From Halpernia sp048269545 (GTDB lineage: Bacteria; Bacteroidota; Bacteroidia; Flavobacteriales; Weeksellaceae): DNA of 62,724 nt. Every line of letters begins with the position of its first letter. Position 1 is the stretch's first letter. Made by a program: the position numbers and the translations under genes. Of the stretch, positions 27,139 to 35,956 are shown one piece after another. The notes under the pieces were generated by a model that saw nothing but the letters and a program-made list of their open reading frames with translations, made no database searches and was not told where the DNA came from. The stretch spans positions 1 to 62,724 of the forward strand of contig NZ_JBLXIJ010000009.1 of the NCBI RefSeq assembly GCF_048269545.1, written 5' to 3'.

Positions 27139-27321
27139 TTAATTCTTTTCTGTGTTGTCTGTTTTACCATCTTTACTAAGCTCACTTGCTTTTAATACAT
27201 CTTTTTTACTTATTTCTGGTGGATTTTTTGAAGATAAGTTTTCGGGAATATTTCGGAAATCTTGATTTTCTTTTTTAATTTTCATTTCAGATTTTTGTTC
27301 TGTTTTCTTTTTATCTTTCAT
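27139..27321 (-). CDS. Small Lys/Glu-rich hypothetical protein
   Basis: Sixty residues, more than a third lysine or glutamate, with no hydrophobic core; likely disordered. It starts 4 bases after the end of the DUF4230 gene, so it belongs to that operon. Such short charged proteins are common in this group, but no family was recognised. Being the last gene of an operon makes it more likely to be real than a chance frame. Confidence 0.5.
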   Translation of the reverse strand: MKDKKKTEQKSEMKIKKENQDFRNIPENLSSKNPPEISKKDVLKASELSKDGKTDNTEKN

Positions 27322-27325
27322 GATA

Positions 27326-27940
27326 TTATAATTTTGAGGTATCTAGAGTTCCTGTTTGGTCTTCTATTTTGTAGTTCAAAGCTTTTGCCAAAACAAAAAT
27401 TTGATCTAAATTTTTTAATAATTGCACTCTTCCTTCGTTTCGAAGTCTGTTTTGATTTACCGTTTTTATGGCATTTTCTTTTGCAGAATTGGTGATTTTT
27501 TTTAAGTCTTTTTCATCAAATCGGTTAAAGAAAGAATCATCTAAAGATTGGATTTCTACACTTGGCGTAATTTTTATTTCTGCATTTGGTAATTCTTTTA
27601 TAATTAATTTCTTACCCAAACTATCCACTTCTAATTTCATCTTATTTAAATTATAAGAAACCTGTGCATTGGTTTTGGTGAAAGTGATAATTTCTTTTTC
27701 ACTTGGTGGTAAAAATCCACCGACTAATTGTGAAGAAATTTTTGTTTTTTGCATACTAGAAAAATCTTGTTCCATCACCACCAATTTATTCATTTTGCGA
27801 ATTTGATTGGTAATTATATAAAAATCAGTTTCCACTTTATCATCAGTTTTCCCAGAGATTTTGCGCCAAATGAAAAAAAGGAGCAACATTGTTATTGCTC
27901 CAATTATAAATGAAATTAAATATTTTCTGTTTCTTATCAT
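27326..27940 (-). CDS. DUF4230 domain protein, membrane anchored
   Basis: A 204-residue protein with one N-terminal transmembrane helix (about 7-24, YLISFIIGAITMLLLFFIW) and an extracytoplasmic DUF4230 domain. That domain includes VVMEQDFSSMQ, KTKISSQLVGG, FTKTNAQVSYNLNKMKLEV and the helical end SAKENAIKTVNQNRLRNEGR. Function unknown. Its start overlaps the stop of the thioredoxin-like gene by 4 bases (ATGA), indicating translational coupling. Confidence 0.8.
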   Translation of the reverse strand: MIRNRKYLISFIIGAITMLLLFFIWRKISGKTDDKVETDFYIITNQIRKMNKLVVMEQDFSSMQKTKISSQLVGGFLPPSEKEIITFTKTNAQVSYNLNKMKLEVDSLGKKLIIKELPNAEIKITPSVEIQSLDDSFFNRFDEKDLKKITNSAKENAIKTVNQNRLRNEGRVQLLKNLDQIFVLAKALNYKIEDQTGTLDTSKL

Positions 27941-28500
27941 TTTTTAAATAAATCTTTTAAAGAAGTATTATCTTTTTTTAGAATTTCTAATAAATCCTTT
28001 TCTAGCCAACCCGATTTTGGTGACTCCACAATTCTACCAATTTCTTTGCCATATTTTGAAATAATAAAAGTAGGCACTTTTTGAATATTATATTTTCCTT
28101 CTTCACCATTTGGCGCTTCCTTTTTTCTATTTACTGCAATAATTGTTAATTTTTGCAAAGGATATTTTAGTTCTTCTATAATTTTAATAAATCTGGGAAA
28201 GTCACGATGACTGTCGCCGCACCAAGTCCCAAGGAAAATTGTTATTTTGTAAGAGCCAATTTTCTCTTTTTTTAATTCGTTTATTGAAGATTCATCAAAA
28301 GTGTAATTATCGTGTTCATCTTTATACCAAGTATTGTAAGGTTCTTTTTGAAATTGAGTTAAAGTTTGATTTCCCAAAAGCATTTTACCGTCATTTTGTG
28401 TGTCCACTTCTCGGTTTACAACCACTTTTCTAGATTGGCAAGATTGTAAAGCTAAAAAAAGAAATCCACCGAATAGAAGCACTTTATTTATATTTTTCAT
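27937..28500 (-). CDS. Thioredoxin-fold lipoprotein with CGDS motif
   Basis: A 187-residue protein with a lipoprotein signal (LLFGGFLFLALQSC) and a thioredoxin-like domain at about 75-175. The active site is GTWCGDSHRD: the first cysteine is kept, but the resolving position is serine, so it may act through a monothiol or only bind partners. The cis-proline region is VQKVPTF-like (IQKVPTFII). Sits between a pyrophosphohydrolase gene and DUF4230 in one operon, with 1-base and overlapping junctions. Confidence 0.78.
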   Translation of the reverse strand: MKNINKVLLFGGFLFLALQSCQSRKVVVNREVDTQNDGKMLLGNQTLTQFQKEPYNTWYKDEHDNYTFDESSINELKKEKIGSYKITIFLGTWCGDSHRDFPRFIKIIEELKYPLQKLTIIAVNRKKEAPNGEEGKYNIQKVPTFIISKYGKEIGRIVESPKSGWLEKDLLEILKKDNTSLKDLFKK

Positions 28501-28501
28501 T

Positions 28502-28969
28502 TTATTTATTTAAAATTGATTTTAAATCTGCAGGAGAATAATATTTATTTTTTAAAACTTTATTATCAGAAGTTCTATGAACATTTATTTTGTCGCCAGA
28601 TTTTTCTGAATATCCTTCTTGACCTTTTTCTTTGTAAAATTCAATAGTATCATCTGCTTCTTGTTGATTGGCACAAGCTTTTGACATATTGCTACGTTGA
28701 ACTTCATTAAATAATTCCACAAATTTTTCTCCCATTCCGAATTCTAAAACTGCGCCAGAAAGTACATATTGCAAATCACACAATGCATCTGCAATTTCTA
28801 CTAAATCATTTTGAGCGATTGCGTCTTTTAATTCATTTAATTCTTCTTGAAGTAACTCCACTCTTAGATCGCATCTTTGTTTAGAAGGAATTTGCGGTGT
28901 ATCTAAAATTGGAGCATTAAAGGTTTTATGAAATTCTGCCACTTGATTTAAGGCATCTATTTTTTCCAT
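28502..28969 (-). CDS. MazG-like nucleoside triphosphate pyrophosphohydrolase
   Basis: A 155-residue all-alpha NTP pyrophosphohydrolase. ELLQEELNELKDAI and EIADALCDLQYVLSG give the ExxE...ExxD metal-binding pattern of the MazG/phosphoribosyl-ATP pyrophosphohydrolase superfamily. Probably hydrolyses non-canonical or excess nucleotides. The C-terminal GDKINVHRTSDNKVLKNKYYSPADL is typical of flavobacterial members. First gene of the 28969-27139 operon. Confidence 0.8.
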   Translation of the reverse strand: MEKIDALNQVAEFHKTFNAPILDTPQIPSKQRCDLRVELLQEELNELKDAIAQNDLVEIADALCDLQYVLSGAVLEFGMGEKFVELFNEVQRSNMSKACANQQEADDTIEFYKEKGQEGYSEKSGDKINVHRTSDNKVLKNKYYSPADLKSILNK

Positions 28970-29214
28970 TTATAATTATTTTTTTCAAATTTAAATAAAA
29001 TAAATCTTAAAAATTAATGGAAAAATAATCAATATAAATTTTAAGTTGCCTAAAAATCATAGTATTATTATGGGTGTCATACTAAATTTTAAAAATAGTT
29101 AAATATTTTATAAATATTTGGCTCAATTGTTGAAATAAACTTCGAGTAAGATCTTATAATAATAAAAACTGATAATCTTTAAAATTTATTTACTAACCTT
29201 TTTAATTTTTACAG

Positions 29215-30018
29215 ATGAAAAATTTTCTCTCCAATCAAGAGTTTCAATTAGATGAAATTCTTTTCCAGTCTCGCAATAGAGATTACGGTGCTTATAATCT
29301 TCGTCACGAATCGGATCAAATTCTTACAAAATCCTTATTTGTTGGCGTATTTATATTTGCTGCAATTTCTGTCACTCCTTTTATCATCAATAGTTTTAAA
29401 AGTGAAGTAGTTGCACCACCAAAATTTACTGATCCATATATTTTAGTTGATGTTGTAAATCCAGAAGTAATTCCACCAGTTGTAACAGTTAAACCAGTTT
29501 CGCCGATTGTGGCGACAACCAAATTGGAAATTCCAACTCCAAGAGCGAATCCCATAAAAGAAACGCCGGCAACTTCTTTGAAAAAAACAGAAGGAACAAA
29601 TATTGGAACCGAAACTATTTCCGGACCTCCTGCAACGCATTTTACACCCCCGATAAATATTGCTCCACCTGTAATTGCACCAGTTGTTCCAAAACAAATT
29701 GACAATTCTCCTGCAACAAAAGTAGATGTAGAAGCCAAATTTTCTAAGGGAATTGATGGATTTAGAAATGGAATGATTCAAAATTTTGATTCTTCAGATT
29801 TTGAAGGAACTGATAATGTTATGAGAACAACACTTACTTTTATTGTGGAAAAAGATGGGACAATCTCCGATATAAAAGCAAATGGCGATAATAAAGATTT
29901 TAACCAAGAAGCGGTGAAATCTTTAAAATCAATAAAAGGAAAATGGTCTCCTGCAAAATTGAATGGTGAAAATGTTAGAAGTTATTTCAGTTTTCCAGTG
30001 ACAATGAAATTTGAATAA
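29215..30018 (+). CDS. tonB: Energy transducer TonB
   Basis: Transmits proton-motive force from the ExbBD complex to outer membrane receptors such as the BtuB-like protein in this window. It has 267 residues: an N-terminal stretch with ILFQSRNRDYGAYNLR typical of Bacteroidota TonB, one transmembrane helix (about 42-60), a Pro/Thr/Val-rich periplasmic spacer (about 80-170), and the C-terminal TonB domain from about 185 (LTFIVEKDGTISDI, WSPAKLNGENVRSYFSFPV). Directly before parAB, an order I recall from other Flavobacteriia. Confidence 0.9.
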   Translation: MKNFLSNQEFQLDEILFQSRNRDYGAYNLRHESDQILTKSLFVGVFIFAAISVTPFIINSFKSEVVAPPKFTDPYILVDVVNPEVIPPVVTVKPVSPIVATTKLEIPTPRANPIKETPATSLKKTEGTNIGTETISGPPATHFTPPINIAPPVIAPVVPKQIDNSPATKVDVEAKFSKGIDGFRNGMIQNFDSSDFEGTDNVMRTTLTFIVEKDGTISDIKANGDNKDFNQEAVKSLKSIKGKWSPAKLNGENVRSYFSFPVTMKFE

Positions 30019-30032
30019 AAAATCTATTTTAT

Positions 30033-30080
30033 AAAAAGTTATCCACAGAAATTATTTTTTTGTGGATAATTTTTTTTATG
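30033..30080. promoter_or_regulatory. Inverted pair of DnaA boxes forming a terminator-like stem
   Basis: TTATCCACA at 30039-30047 and its reverse complement TGTGGATAA at 30061-30069 are exact matches to the strongest DnaA box. With flanking A and T runs they form a stem of about 15 bp (one G-T pair) followed by T8, so the same sequence can act as the tonB terminator. It lies about 100 bases before parA. Confidence 0.6.
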
Positions 30081-30151
30081 GTTAATCGGTTAATTAACAA
30101 ATGTTTAACTATTTTATAAGTTTATCGTCGGGTTTCAGATTTAAAAAAAAT

Positions 30152-30159
30152 GTATTTTT
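30152..30159 (+). promoter_or_regulatory. Candidate parAB promoter -7 element
   Basis: TATTTTTG fits TAnnTTTG and is 19 bases upstream of the parA ATG. A TTTC lies about 17 bases further upstream as a weak -33 element. Confidence 0.45.
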
Positions 30160-30177
30160 GATAATTATTTAAATACT

Positions 30178-30951
30178 ATGGCGAAAATTATTGGGATTGC
30201 AAACCAAAAGGGCGGTGTTGGTAAAACAACTACAGCTGTTAATTTAGCAGCTGCTTTGGGCGTTTTAGAAAAAAGAATTTTAATTATAGATGCAGATCCA
30301 CAAGCTAATGCAACATCAGGTTTGGGAATTGAAGAAGTGAAATTTAGCACTTATAATTTATTAGAAAATTCTGAAGAAGCCGTGAACTGTATCCAAAAAA
30401 CAAGTTCACCAAATTTAGATATTATTCCTTCTCACATTGATTTGGTTGCTGCCGAAATTGAGTTAGTTGATCGTCACAAAAGAGAATACAGACTTAAAGA
30501 ATCTTTAAAACCAATTTTAAATAATTACGATTATATTATTATAGATTGTGCGCCGAGTTTAGGTTTAATAACAATCAACGCTTTAACAGCCGCTGATTCT
30601 GTAATAATACCCATTCAATGTGAATATTTCGCTTTAGAAGGTTTGGGGAAATTATTAAATACCATTAAAAACGTACAAAATATTCATAATAAAGATTTGG
30701 ATATTGAAGGTTTACTTTTAACCATGTTTGATAGTAGATTAAGACTTTCAAATCAAGTGGTAGAAGAAGTTAAAACTCATTTTCCGGAAATGGTTTTTGA
30801 TACCATTATTAATAGAAATGTAAGATTAAGTGAAGCGCCAAGTTTTGGAGAAAGTATATTAATGTACGATGCAGAAAGCAAAGGTGCAATTCAATATTTG
30901 CAATTAGCAGAAGAAGTTTTAATTAAAAATGAAAATTTAGTTAATCATTAA
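30178..30951 (+). CDS. parA: Chromosome partitioning ATPase ParA
   Basis: A 257-residue Walker-type ATPase that positions ParB-parS complexes along the nucleoid. KGGVGKTTTAVNLA (residues 11-24) is the deviant Walker A motif with the signature lysine; LIIDADPQANAT and DYIIIDCAPSLGL follow, and RNVRLSEAPSFG is the C-terminal ParA/Soj hallmark. Operon with parB, 39 bases apart. Confidence 0.96.
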   Translation: MAKIIGIANQKGGVGKTTTAVNLAAALGVLEKRILIIDADPQANATSGLGIEEVKFSTYNLLENSEEAVNCIQKTSSPNLDIIPSHIDLVAAEIELVDRHKREYRLKESLKPILNNYDYIIIDCAPSLGLITINALTAADSVIIPIQCEYFALEGLGKLLNTIKNVQNIHNKDLDIEGLLLTMFDSRLRLSNQVVEEVKTHFPEMVFDTIINRNVRLSEAPSFGESILMYDAESKGAIQYLQLAEEVLIKNENLVNH

Positions 30952-30990
30952 TTAAATTGATTTTTAGATTTTTGATCTTTAAAATAAAAT

Positions 30991-31875
30991 ATGAAAGATA
31001 AGAAAAGAGCAATGGGACGTGGTTTAGGTGCGATTTTGAGCGCTGAATCTAAAGGTTCTATAAATAATGCAACAGATATAGGCGCAGAAAAATTAGTGGG
31101 AAATATTGTGGAAGTTTCATTGGAAGATATTTATCCAAATGCAACGCAACCACGAACTTATTTTGATGAAAAAGCACTAAATGATTTAGCACAATCCATA
31201 AAATCTTTAGGTGTAATTCAACCCATAACTTTAAGAAAAGATGGCGAAAAATTTGAAATTATTTCTGGTGAAAGAAGATTTCGTGCCTCTAAAATTGCAG
31301 GTTTAAAAAGCGTTCCGGCTTACATAAGATTGGTAAATGACCAAGAATTATTAGAAATGGCTTTGGTTGAAAATATTCAACGTGAAGATTTAGACGCCAT
31401 TGAAGTTGCTTTAACTTACCAAAGATTATTAGAGGAGATTGGATTAACTCAAGAAAATTTGAGCCAAAGAGTTGGAAAGGAGAGAAGTACAATTACCAAT
31501 TCTATTAGATTATTACGTTTAAGTCCTGTTGTTCAAGATGCAATTAGAAGTAGCGAAATTTCTGCAGGACACGGAAGAGCAATCATTAGTTTAGAGGATG
31601 AAGAGTTGCAAAATGTTTTATTTAAAAAAATAATTTCTCAAAAACTAAATGTTCGTCAAGCGGAACAAGAAGTTCAAAAACTAAAAAAACCACAAGTTAA
31701 AACGAAAAATATTTCAAATTTACCCAATCATTTAAAAAAAGCAGAGAAAAATATTTCTGATATTTTAGATGTAAAAGTGGAGATAAAATCTTCCGCAAAT
31801 GGTAAAAAAGGAAAGATAGTTTTAGATTTTAAAAACGAACAAGAATTGGAACAAATTCTTGCACATATTCATTAA
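30991..31875 (+). CDS. parB: Chromosome partitioning protein ParB
   Basis: A 294-residue CTPase and parS-binding protein. The N-terminal domain has NATQPRTYFDEKAL (box I), LRKDGEKFEIISGERRFRASKIAG (box II, the GERRFRA CTP/bridging motif) and MALVENIQREDL. The helix-turn-helix is LTQENLSQRVGKERSTITNSIRLL. A linker leads to a C-terminal dimerisation domain (VDLKVEIK-type, KIVLDFKNEQELEQILAHI). No consensus parS site (TGTTTCACGTGAAACA) was seen in the window. Confidence 0.95.
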   Translation: MKDKKRAMGRGLGAILSAESKGSINNATDIGAEKLVGNIVEVSLEDIYPNATQPRTYFDEKALNDLAQSIKSLGVIQPITLRKDGEKFEIISGERRFRASKIAGLKSVPAYIRLVNDQELLEMALVENIQREDLDAIEVALTYQRLLEEIGLTQENLSQRVGKERSTITNSIRLLRLSPVVQDAIRSSEISAGHGRAIISLEDEELQNVLFKKIISQKLNVRQAEQEVQKLKKPQVKTKNISNLPNHLKKAEKNISDILDVKVEIKSSANGKKGKIVLDFKNEQELEQILAHIH

Positions 31876-32511
31876 ATGAAGAAGATTTTCTTAATTATTT
31901 TCTTGGTAATTTATTCTTTGGGATTTTCACAAACAAATCCGAATGATACAATTCGTACAGATTACAAACCGAAAGATTCAATTTCGGCACTTTCATCTTC
32001 AACAAAATCTGATGTTCAAGTTTTCGAAGATATAAAGGAAGCGAATTCTAAAGCTATAAAACCAAAATTTAACCCTACAAAAGCAGGATTATATTCCGCA
32101 GTTTTGCCTGGTTTAGGACAATTTTATAATAAAAAATATTGGAAAATTCCTATTGTTTGGGGCGCAATTGGGACTGGTTTAGGAATTACTTTTTATAATG
32201 ATAAACAATATAAAAGATACAGAAACGCTTTCGTAGCGGAACTTAATGGACAACCTCACGAATTTTCTAATATTCCAGGAATTGATAAAAATGTTTTAGG
32301 AAACGCACAAGATTCTGCGAAAAGGCAGAGAGATTACGCAATTGCAATTACCGGTTTAATTTATATTTTAAATATTGTAGATGCAGTTGTAGATGCGCAT
32401 TTGTATGAAGGAAGACATGATCCTGATTTGGCAATTTCTCCTACCATTATTAATGATGGCTTTGGTTTGCAAACTACAAAAGCAGGACTTGCACTTAATT
32501 TTAGATTTTAA
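31876..32511 (+). CDS. DUF5683 domain protein
   Basis: A 211-residue exported protein. A signal peptide (KKIFLIIFLVIYSLGFSQ) and a Ser-rich linker precede the DUF5683 region from about 70 (AGLYSAVLPGLGQFYNKKYWKIPIVWGAIGTG), which holds hydrophobic stretches, and the C-terminal ALNFRF. It directly abuts the parB stop. Function unknown; the gene commonly follows parB in Flavobacteriia. Confidence 0.82.
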   Translation: MKKIFLIIFLVIYSLGFSQTNPNDTIRTDYKPKDSISALSSSTKSDVQVFEDIKEANSKAIKPKFNPTKAGLYSAVLPGLGQFYNKKYWKIPIVWGAIGTGLGITFYNDKQYKRYRNAFVAELNGQPHEFSNIPGIDKNVLGNAQDSAKRQRDYAIAITGLIYILNIVDAVVDAHLYEGRHDPDLAISPTIINDGFGLQTTKAGLALNFRF

Positions 32512-32593
32512 AATTAAAAAAATGCAAATATTAATTTCTATCAATAAAATCAAGACTCACAATTAAAATCTCAAATCTCACATCTCAATTAAT

Positions 32594-33295
32594 ATGAAAA
32601 TAGCACTCGTCGGATACGGTAAAATGGGAAAAATAATTGAAGAATTGGCGATTAAAAAAGGCCATTCAATTGTGGCAACTTTAAATGAAAGTCCAAATAT
32701 TGAAAATCTAAATTCTCCAGATGTGGTGATAGAATTTTCTAATCCAGAAGTAGCTTTTGAAAATATTAAATTTTGTTTAGAACAAAAAATTCCTGTGGTT
32801 TGTGGAACAACGGGTTGGCTCACAAAAAAATCAGAAATAGAAAAAATTGCTGTTGAAAATAACACCGCTTTTTTATATGGAAGTAATTTCAGTTTAGGCG
32901 TGAATTTATTTTTTGCTTTAAATGAAAAATTAGCAGAAATGATGAAACCTTTTGAAGATTATTCTTGTCAAATAGAAGAAATTCACCATACTGAAAAAAA
33001 AGATGCACCAAGTGGAACGGCGATTACTTTGGCGGAAGGAATCATTAAAAATTCTAAATTTGAAGCTTGGAAATTAGATGAAACTGAAAATAAAAATTTA
33101 GGTATTTTTGCAATAAGAGAAGATAAAGTTCCCGGAACGCACAGTGTTTTTTATAAATCTGAAGTTGATGAAATTGAAATAAAACACACAGCATTTAATA
33201 GAAATGGTTTTGCATTAGGTGCAATTGTCGCTGCAGAATGGATTCTCGGAAAGGAAGGAAATTTCAGTATGAAAGATGTTTTGGAGATAAATTAA
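32594..33295 (+). CDS. dapB: 4-hydroxy-tetrahydrodipicolinate reductase
   Basis: Reduces the DapA product in diaminopimelate and lysine synthesis. It has 233 residues, near the short end of the family. GYGKMGKIIEELA is the nucleotide-binding loop; VCGTTGW, GSNFSLGVNLFF and EEIHHTEKKDAPSGTA carry the catalytic histidine and lysine. Supplies precursor for the peptidoglycan that the GH73 enzyme in this window degrades. Lies between DUF5683 and lepB on the same strand. Confidence 0.94.
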   Translation: MKIALVGYGKMGKIIEELAIKKGHSIVATLNESPNIENLNSPDVVIEFSNPEVAFENIKFCLEQKIPVVCGTTGWLTKKSEIEKIAVENNTAFLYGSNFSLGVNLFFALNEKLAEMMKPFEDYSCQIEEIHHTEKKDAPSGTAITLAEGIIKNSKFEAWKLDETENKNLGIFAIREDKVPGTHSVFYKSEVDEIEIKHTAFNRNGFALGAIVAAEWILGKEGNFSMKDVLEIN

Positions 33296-33368
33296 AACTT
33301 AAAAATGTAACTTTCTTATTCAATTCTAAACTAATTAACCACAGCCAAAAAGGCAAACCAAACTTTTT

Positions 33369-35045
33369 ATGGATTATATTTTAAAATATTCTTTTTACGT
33401 TCTCATTTTATCAATACTGATGGGCGTTTCTACTTGGAAATTATTTAAGAAAATGGGATTAAATCCTGTTTTTGCATTTATACCTTTCTATAATTATTTC
33501 TTGATTTTAAAAGAAACCAAACATCCGAAATGGTGGTTTTTGATGGCGTATTTACCAATTGTAGGTCCAATTATGATGACGGTTTTTCATTTGTTTTTGA
33601 TGAAACATTTTGGTAAATCTTCTTTTTTTCAAAAATTAATGACCATTTTTCTACCTTTTATTTATTTGGCAGTTGTCAATTATTCCAAAGATTCAGAAGT
33701 TGAAACCGAGAATGATTTATATTTAACTGAAGCTGAAAAAAACGAACAAAAAAAAGAAACATTTGTTGGTTCCATTACTTTTGCTATTGTATTTGCAACT
33801 ATTATTCACACTTTTGTAACGCAACCTTTTGGAATTCCGACAGGTTCAATGGAAAGAACGTTATTAGTTGGAGATTTTCTATTCGTAAATAAATTAAATT
33901 ACGGTTTCAGAATGCCGATGCGTCCTTTGGCGCTTCCATTTTTACAAGGAACAATTTACGATCCACAAGGAGATGGAAATCCGAAAAACGATCCCAAATC
34001 TTATGTAGATGCAGTGAAATTACCCTATTTAAGACTTCCAGGTTGGGAAAAAGTTAAGCGAAATGACATCGTAGTTTTCAATTATCCGCAAGATTCTGTT
34101 CATACCGCGATCGACAGAAAAGATCCGTATGTAAAACGTTGTGTTGCTGTTTCCGGCGATGTTTTAGAAATGAAAGCGGGAAGATTATATGTAAATAATA
34201 AACCAGAAGAAATTCTTGGAGATCAACAAGAGCAACATGCATTCATTGTTCAAGCAAGTAGTGAATTAAATTTTGAGGATATTTATAAAAAAATGGAATT
34301 TATTCCTGTAAATCAAATAAGTCCACAATCACAATATTTTGCTATTCACAAAGATCAATATAATTTAAATCCGAGCAATGCAATTTACCGCATGCAATTA
34401 ACGGATGAACGCGCAAAAGAAATTAAAAATTTTGATAAAATAATTTCACTCCAAGAAGAAATTACAGATAAAAATGAATCTGGGATTGCTTATAAAGATG
34501 ATTTTCAAAAAAAGATTGACACAACACAATCTATTTTTCCAATCAATAGAAAATGGAATGCAGATTTTTACGGTCCATTAAGAATTCCAAAAAAGGGCGA
34601 TGTTGTTACTTTAAATCAAGAAAATTTACCAGAATACCGATGGATTATTTCTGAATATGAACACAATCATTTAGAAAATAAAAACGGAAAAATTTTTATA
34701 AATGGAAAAGAAACTAAAAACTATACCATAAAACAAAATTATTATATGATGATGGGAGATAACCGAGATGCGTCTTTAGATGCGCGTTTTTTCGGTTTCG
34801 TTCCAGAAGAAAATATCGTCGGAAAACCGATGTTTACTTGGCTTAGTTTGCAAGGCGTTTTCAAAGATTCTGGCTCTATGTTTCAAGCGCCATTTAAAGT
34901 GCGATGGGACAGAATGTTCAAAGCTACTAATACAGGTGAAGCAAACAAAACCTCCTATTGGTGGATTGCGGCGTTTATTTTAATTCTCTTTTTTGGTTGG
35001 GAATATTTTGTAAAATTATTTGGAAAAAAGAAAACCGAAGAATAA
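33369..35045 (+). CDS. lepB: Signal peptidase I with N-terminal DUF5684-like region
   Basis: Cleaves signal peptides at the inner membrane. It has 558 residues, much longer than E. coli LepB. Residues 1-105 hold three or four membrane segments resembling DUF5684 (KLFKKMGLNPVFAFIPFYNY). The peptidase follows: Ser160 in PTGSMERTL is the nucleophile, Lys256 in PYVKRCVAVSGD the general base, and MMGDNRDASLDARFFGFVP the C-terminal box. About 200 residues separate the lysine and GDNRD blocks. One C-terminal membrane helix ends the protein. Confidence 0.92.
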   Translation: MDYILKYSFYVLILSILMGVSTWKLFKKMGLNPVFAFIPFYNYFLILKETKHPKWWFLMAYLPIVGPIMMTVFHLFLMKHFGKSSFFQKLMTIFLPFIYLAVVNYSKDSEVETENDLYLTEAEKNEQKKETFVGSITFAIVFATIIHTFVTQPFGIPTGSMERTLLVGDFLFVNKLNYGFRMPMRPLALPFLQGTIYDPQGDGNPKNDPKSYVDAVKLPYLRLPGWEKVKRNDIVVFNYPQDSVHTAIDRKDPYVKRCVAVSGDVLEMKAGRLYVNNKPEEILGDQQEQHAFIVQASSELNFEDIYKKMEFIPVNQISPQSQYFAIHKDQYNLNPSNAIYRMQLTDERAKEIKNFDKIISLQEEITDKNESGIAYKDDFQKKIDTTQSIFPINRKWNADFYGPLRIPKKGDVVTLNQENLPEYRWIISEYEHNHLENKNGKIFINGKETKNYTIKQNYYMMMGDNRDASLDARFFGFVPEENIVGKPMFTWLSLQGVFKDSGSMFQAPFKVRWDRMFKATNTGEANKTSYWWIAAFILILFFGWEYFVKLFGKKKTEE

Positions 35046-35061
35046 AATTTTAATTTTTTTT

Positions 35062-35142
35062 AGAAGCTTTTTCCCGCTTTCCGCTCTATCTTTTGCTCTT
35101 CGTTCCTCATCACAAAAGGATGTCGCTGCAATCGGGGCTAGA
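35062..35142. repeat. Intergenic repeat family B, copy 2
   Basis: Resembles 5963-6036: CCCGCTTTCCGCTCTATCTTTT at the left, ACAAAAGGATGTCGCTGCAATCGGGGCTA at the right. The ATCTTTTG...CAAAAGGAT arms form a hairpin. It occupies the start of a 292-base non-coding gap between lepB and the wbqC-like gene; the rest of that gap holds only the promoter near 35307. Confidence 0.6.
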
Positions 35143-35306
35143 CAAAATAATATTTTATTAGATATTTCATTTTTTGGTAAAAGAAGTTAAATTTTACTTT
35201 TCACTTTGATAAAATCTTTCTTTGCTTTAAATATTTTGGGTTGTAATAAATATTTTTCTCACTTTAAAACGTAATAATTTTAACTTTAGAGCATTAAAAC
35301 TTTTGT

Positions 35307-35314
35307 TACTTTTG
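35307..35314 (+). promoter_or_regulatory. Promoter -7 element before the WbqC-family gene
   Basis: TACTTTTG fits TAnnTTTG, with TTTA at 35285-35288 as a possible -33 element 18 bases upstream. The gene starts 24 bases downstream. Confidence 0.5.
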
Positions 35315-35337
35315 TGGTTTAAAAAAATCAGTTTATT

Positions 35338-35955
35338 TTGAAAGACCAAATTTTACCTTTATTTTACTTACCAAACATTTCTTGGTTTATTCAATATTTA
35401 GAAAATAATACAGAAGTAATTATAGAAAAATTTGAGAATTTCCCAAAGCAAACTTTCCGCAATAGAACCAATATTTATGGCGCAAACGGAAAACTAACTT
35501 TGGTAATTCCAATCAATCATACCGGAAATAGACTTTATAAAAATACTGAAATTTCTTACGCAGAAAATTGGCAAAAACAACATTGGAAATCGATTAAAAC
35601 AGCTTATCAAAGTTCACCTTATTTTGAATTTTATGAAGACCGTTTTGCAAAAATTTATGAAAAAAAAGAAAAATTTCTTTTTGATTTTAATTTAAAAGCT
35701 TTAGAAATTTTAATTCAACTTTTAAAAATTGACAAAAAATTTCAATTTTCAGAATCTTATAAAACTGAATCTTCGGCATTAGATTTGCGTCAAAGTTTTT
35801 CGGCCAAAAAAGAGTCTACCGAAACATTTGAAAATTATTATCAAACTTTCGGAGAAAAATTTGGTTTTATACAAGATTTGTCGGTTTGCGATTTATTATT
35901 TAATCTTGGGCCAGAAAGTTTAATTTATTTAAAAAAATCATACAACAAATTATAA
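35338..35955 (+). CDS. WbqC family protein
   Basis: A 205-residue protein of the WbqC family, found in polysaccharide and amino-sugar loci elsewhere. LPLFYLPNISWFIQYL, KQTFRNRTNIYGANGKLTLVIPI and WQKQHWKSIKTAYQSSPYFEFY are the conserved blocks. It begins with TTG; no better ATG lies upstream. One base before the subtilase gene, so an operon is likely, though a biochemical link is not apparent. Confidence 0.85.
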   Translation: MKDQILPLFYLPNISWFIQYLENNTEVIIEKFENFPKQTFRNRTNIYGANGKLTLVIPINHTGNRLYKNTEISYAENWQKQHWKSIKTAYQSSPYFEFYEDRFAKIYEKKEKFLFDFNLKALEILIQLLKIDKKFQFSESYKTESSALDLRQSFSAKKESTETFENYYQTFGEKFGFIQDLSVCDLLFNLGPESLIYLKKSYNKL

Positions 35956-35956
35956 T

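Noticed and set aside
29316..29781. Long minus-strand frames inside tonB (up to 140 codons)
   Set aside because: They arise from the Pro/Thr/Val-rich repeat composition of the TonB spacer read backwards; tonB itself is well supported.
30018..30178. A parS site near parAB
   Set aside because: No sequence close to TGTTTCACGTGAAACA was found here or elsewhere in the window by eye; only DnaA boxes are present.
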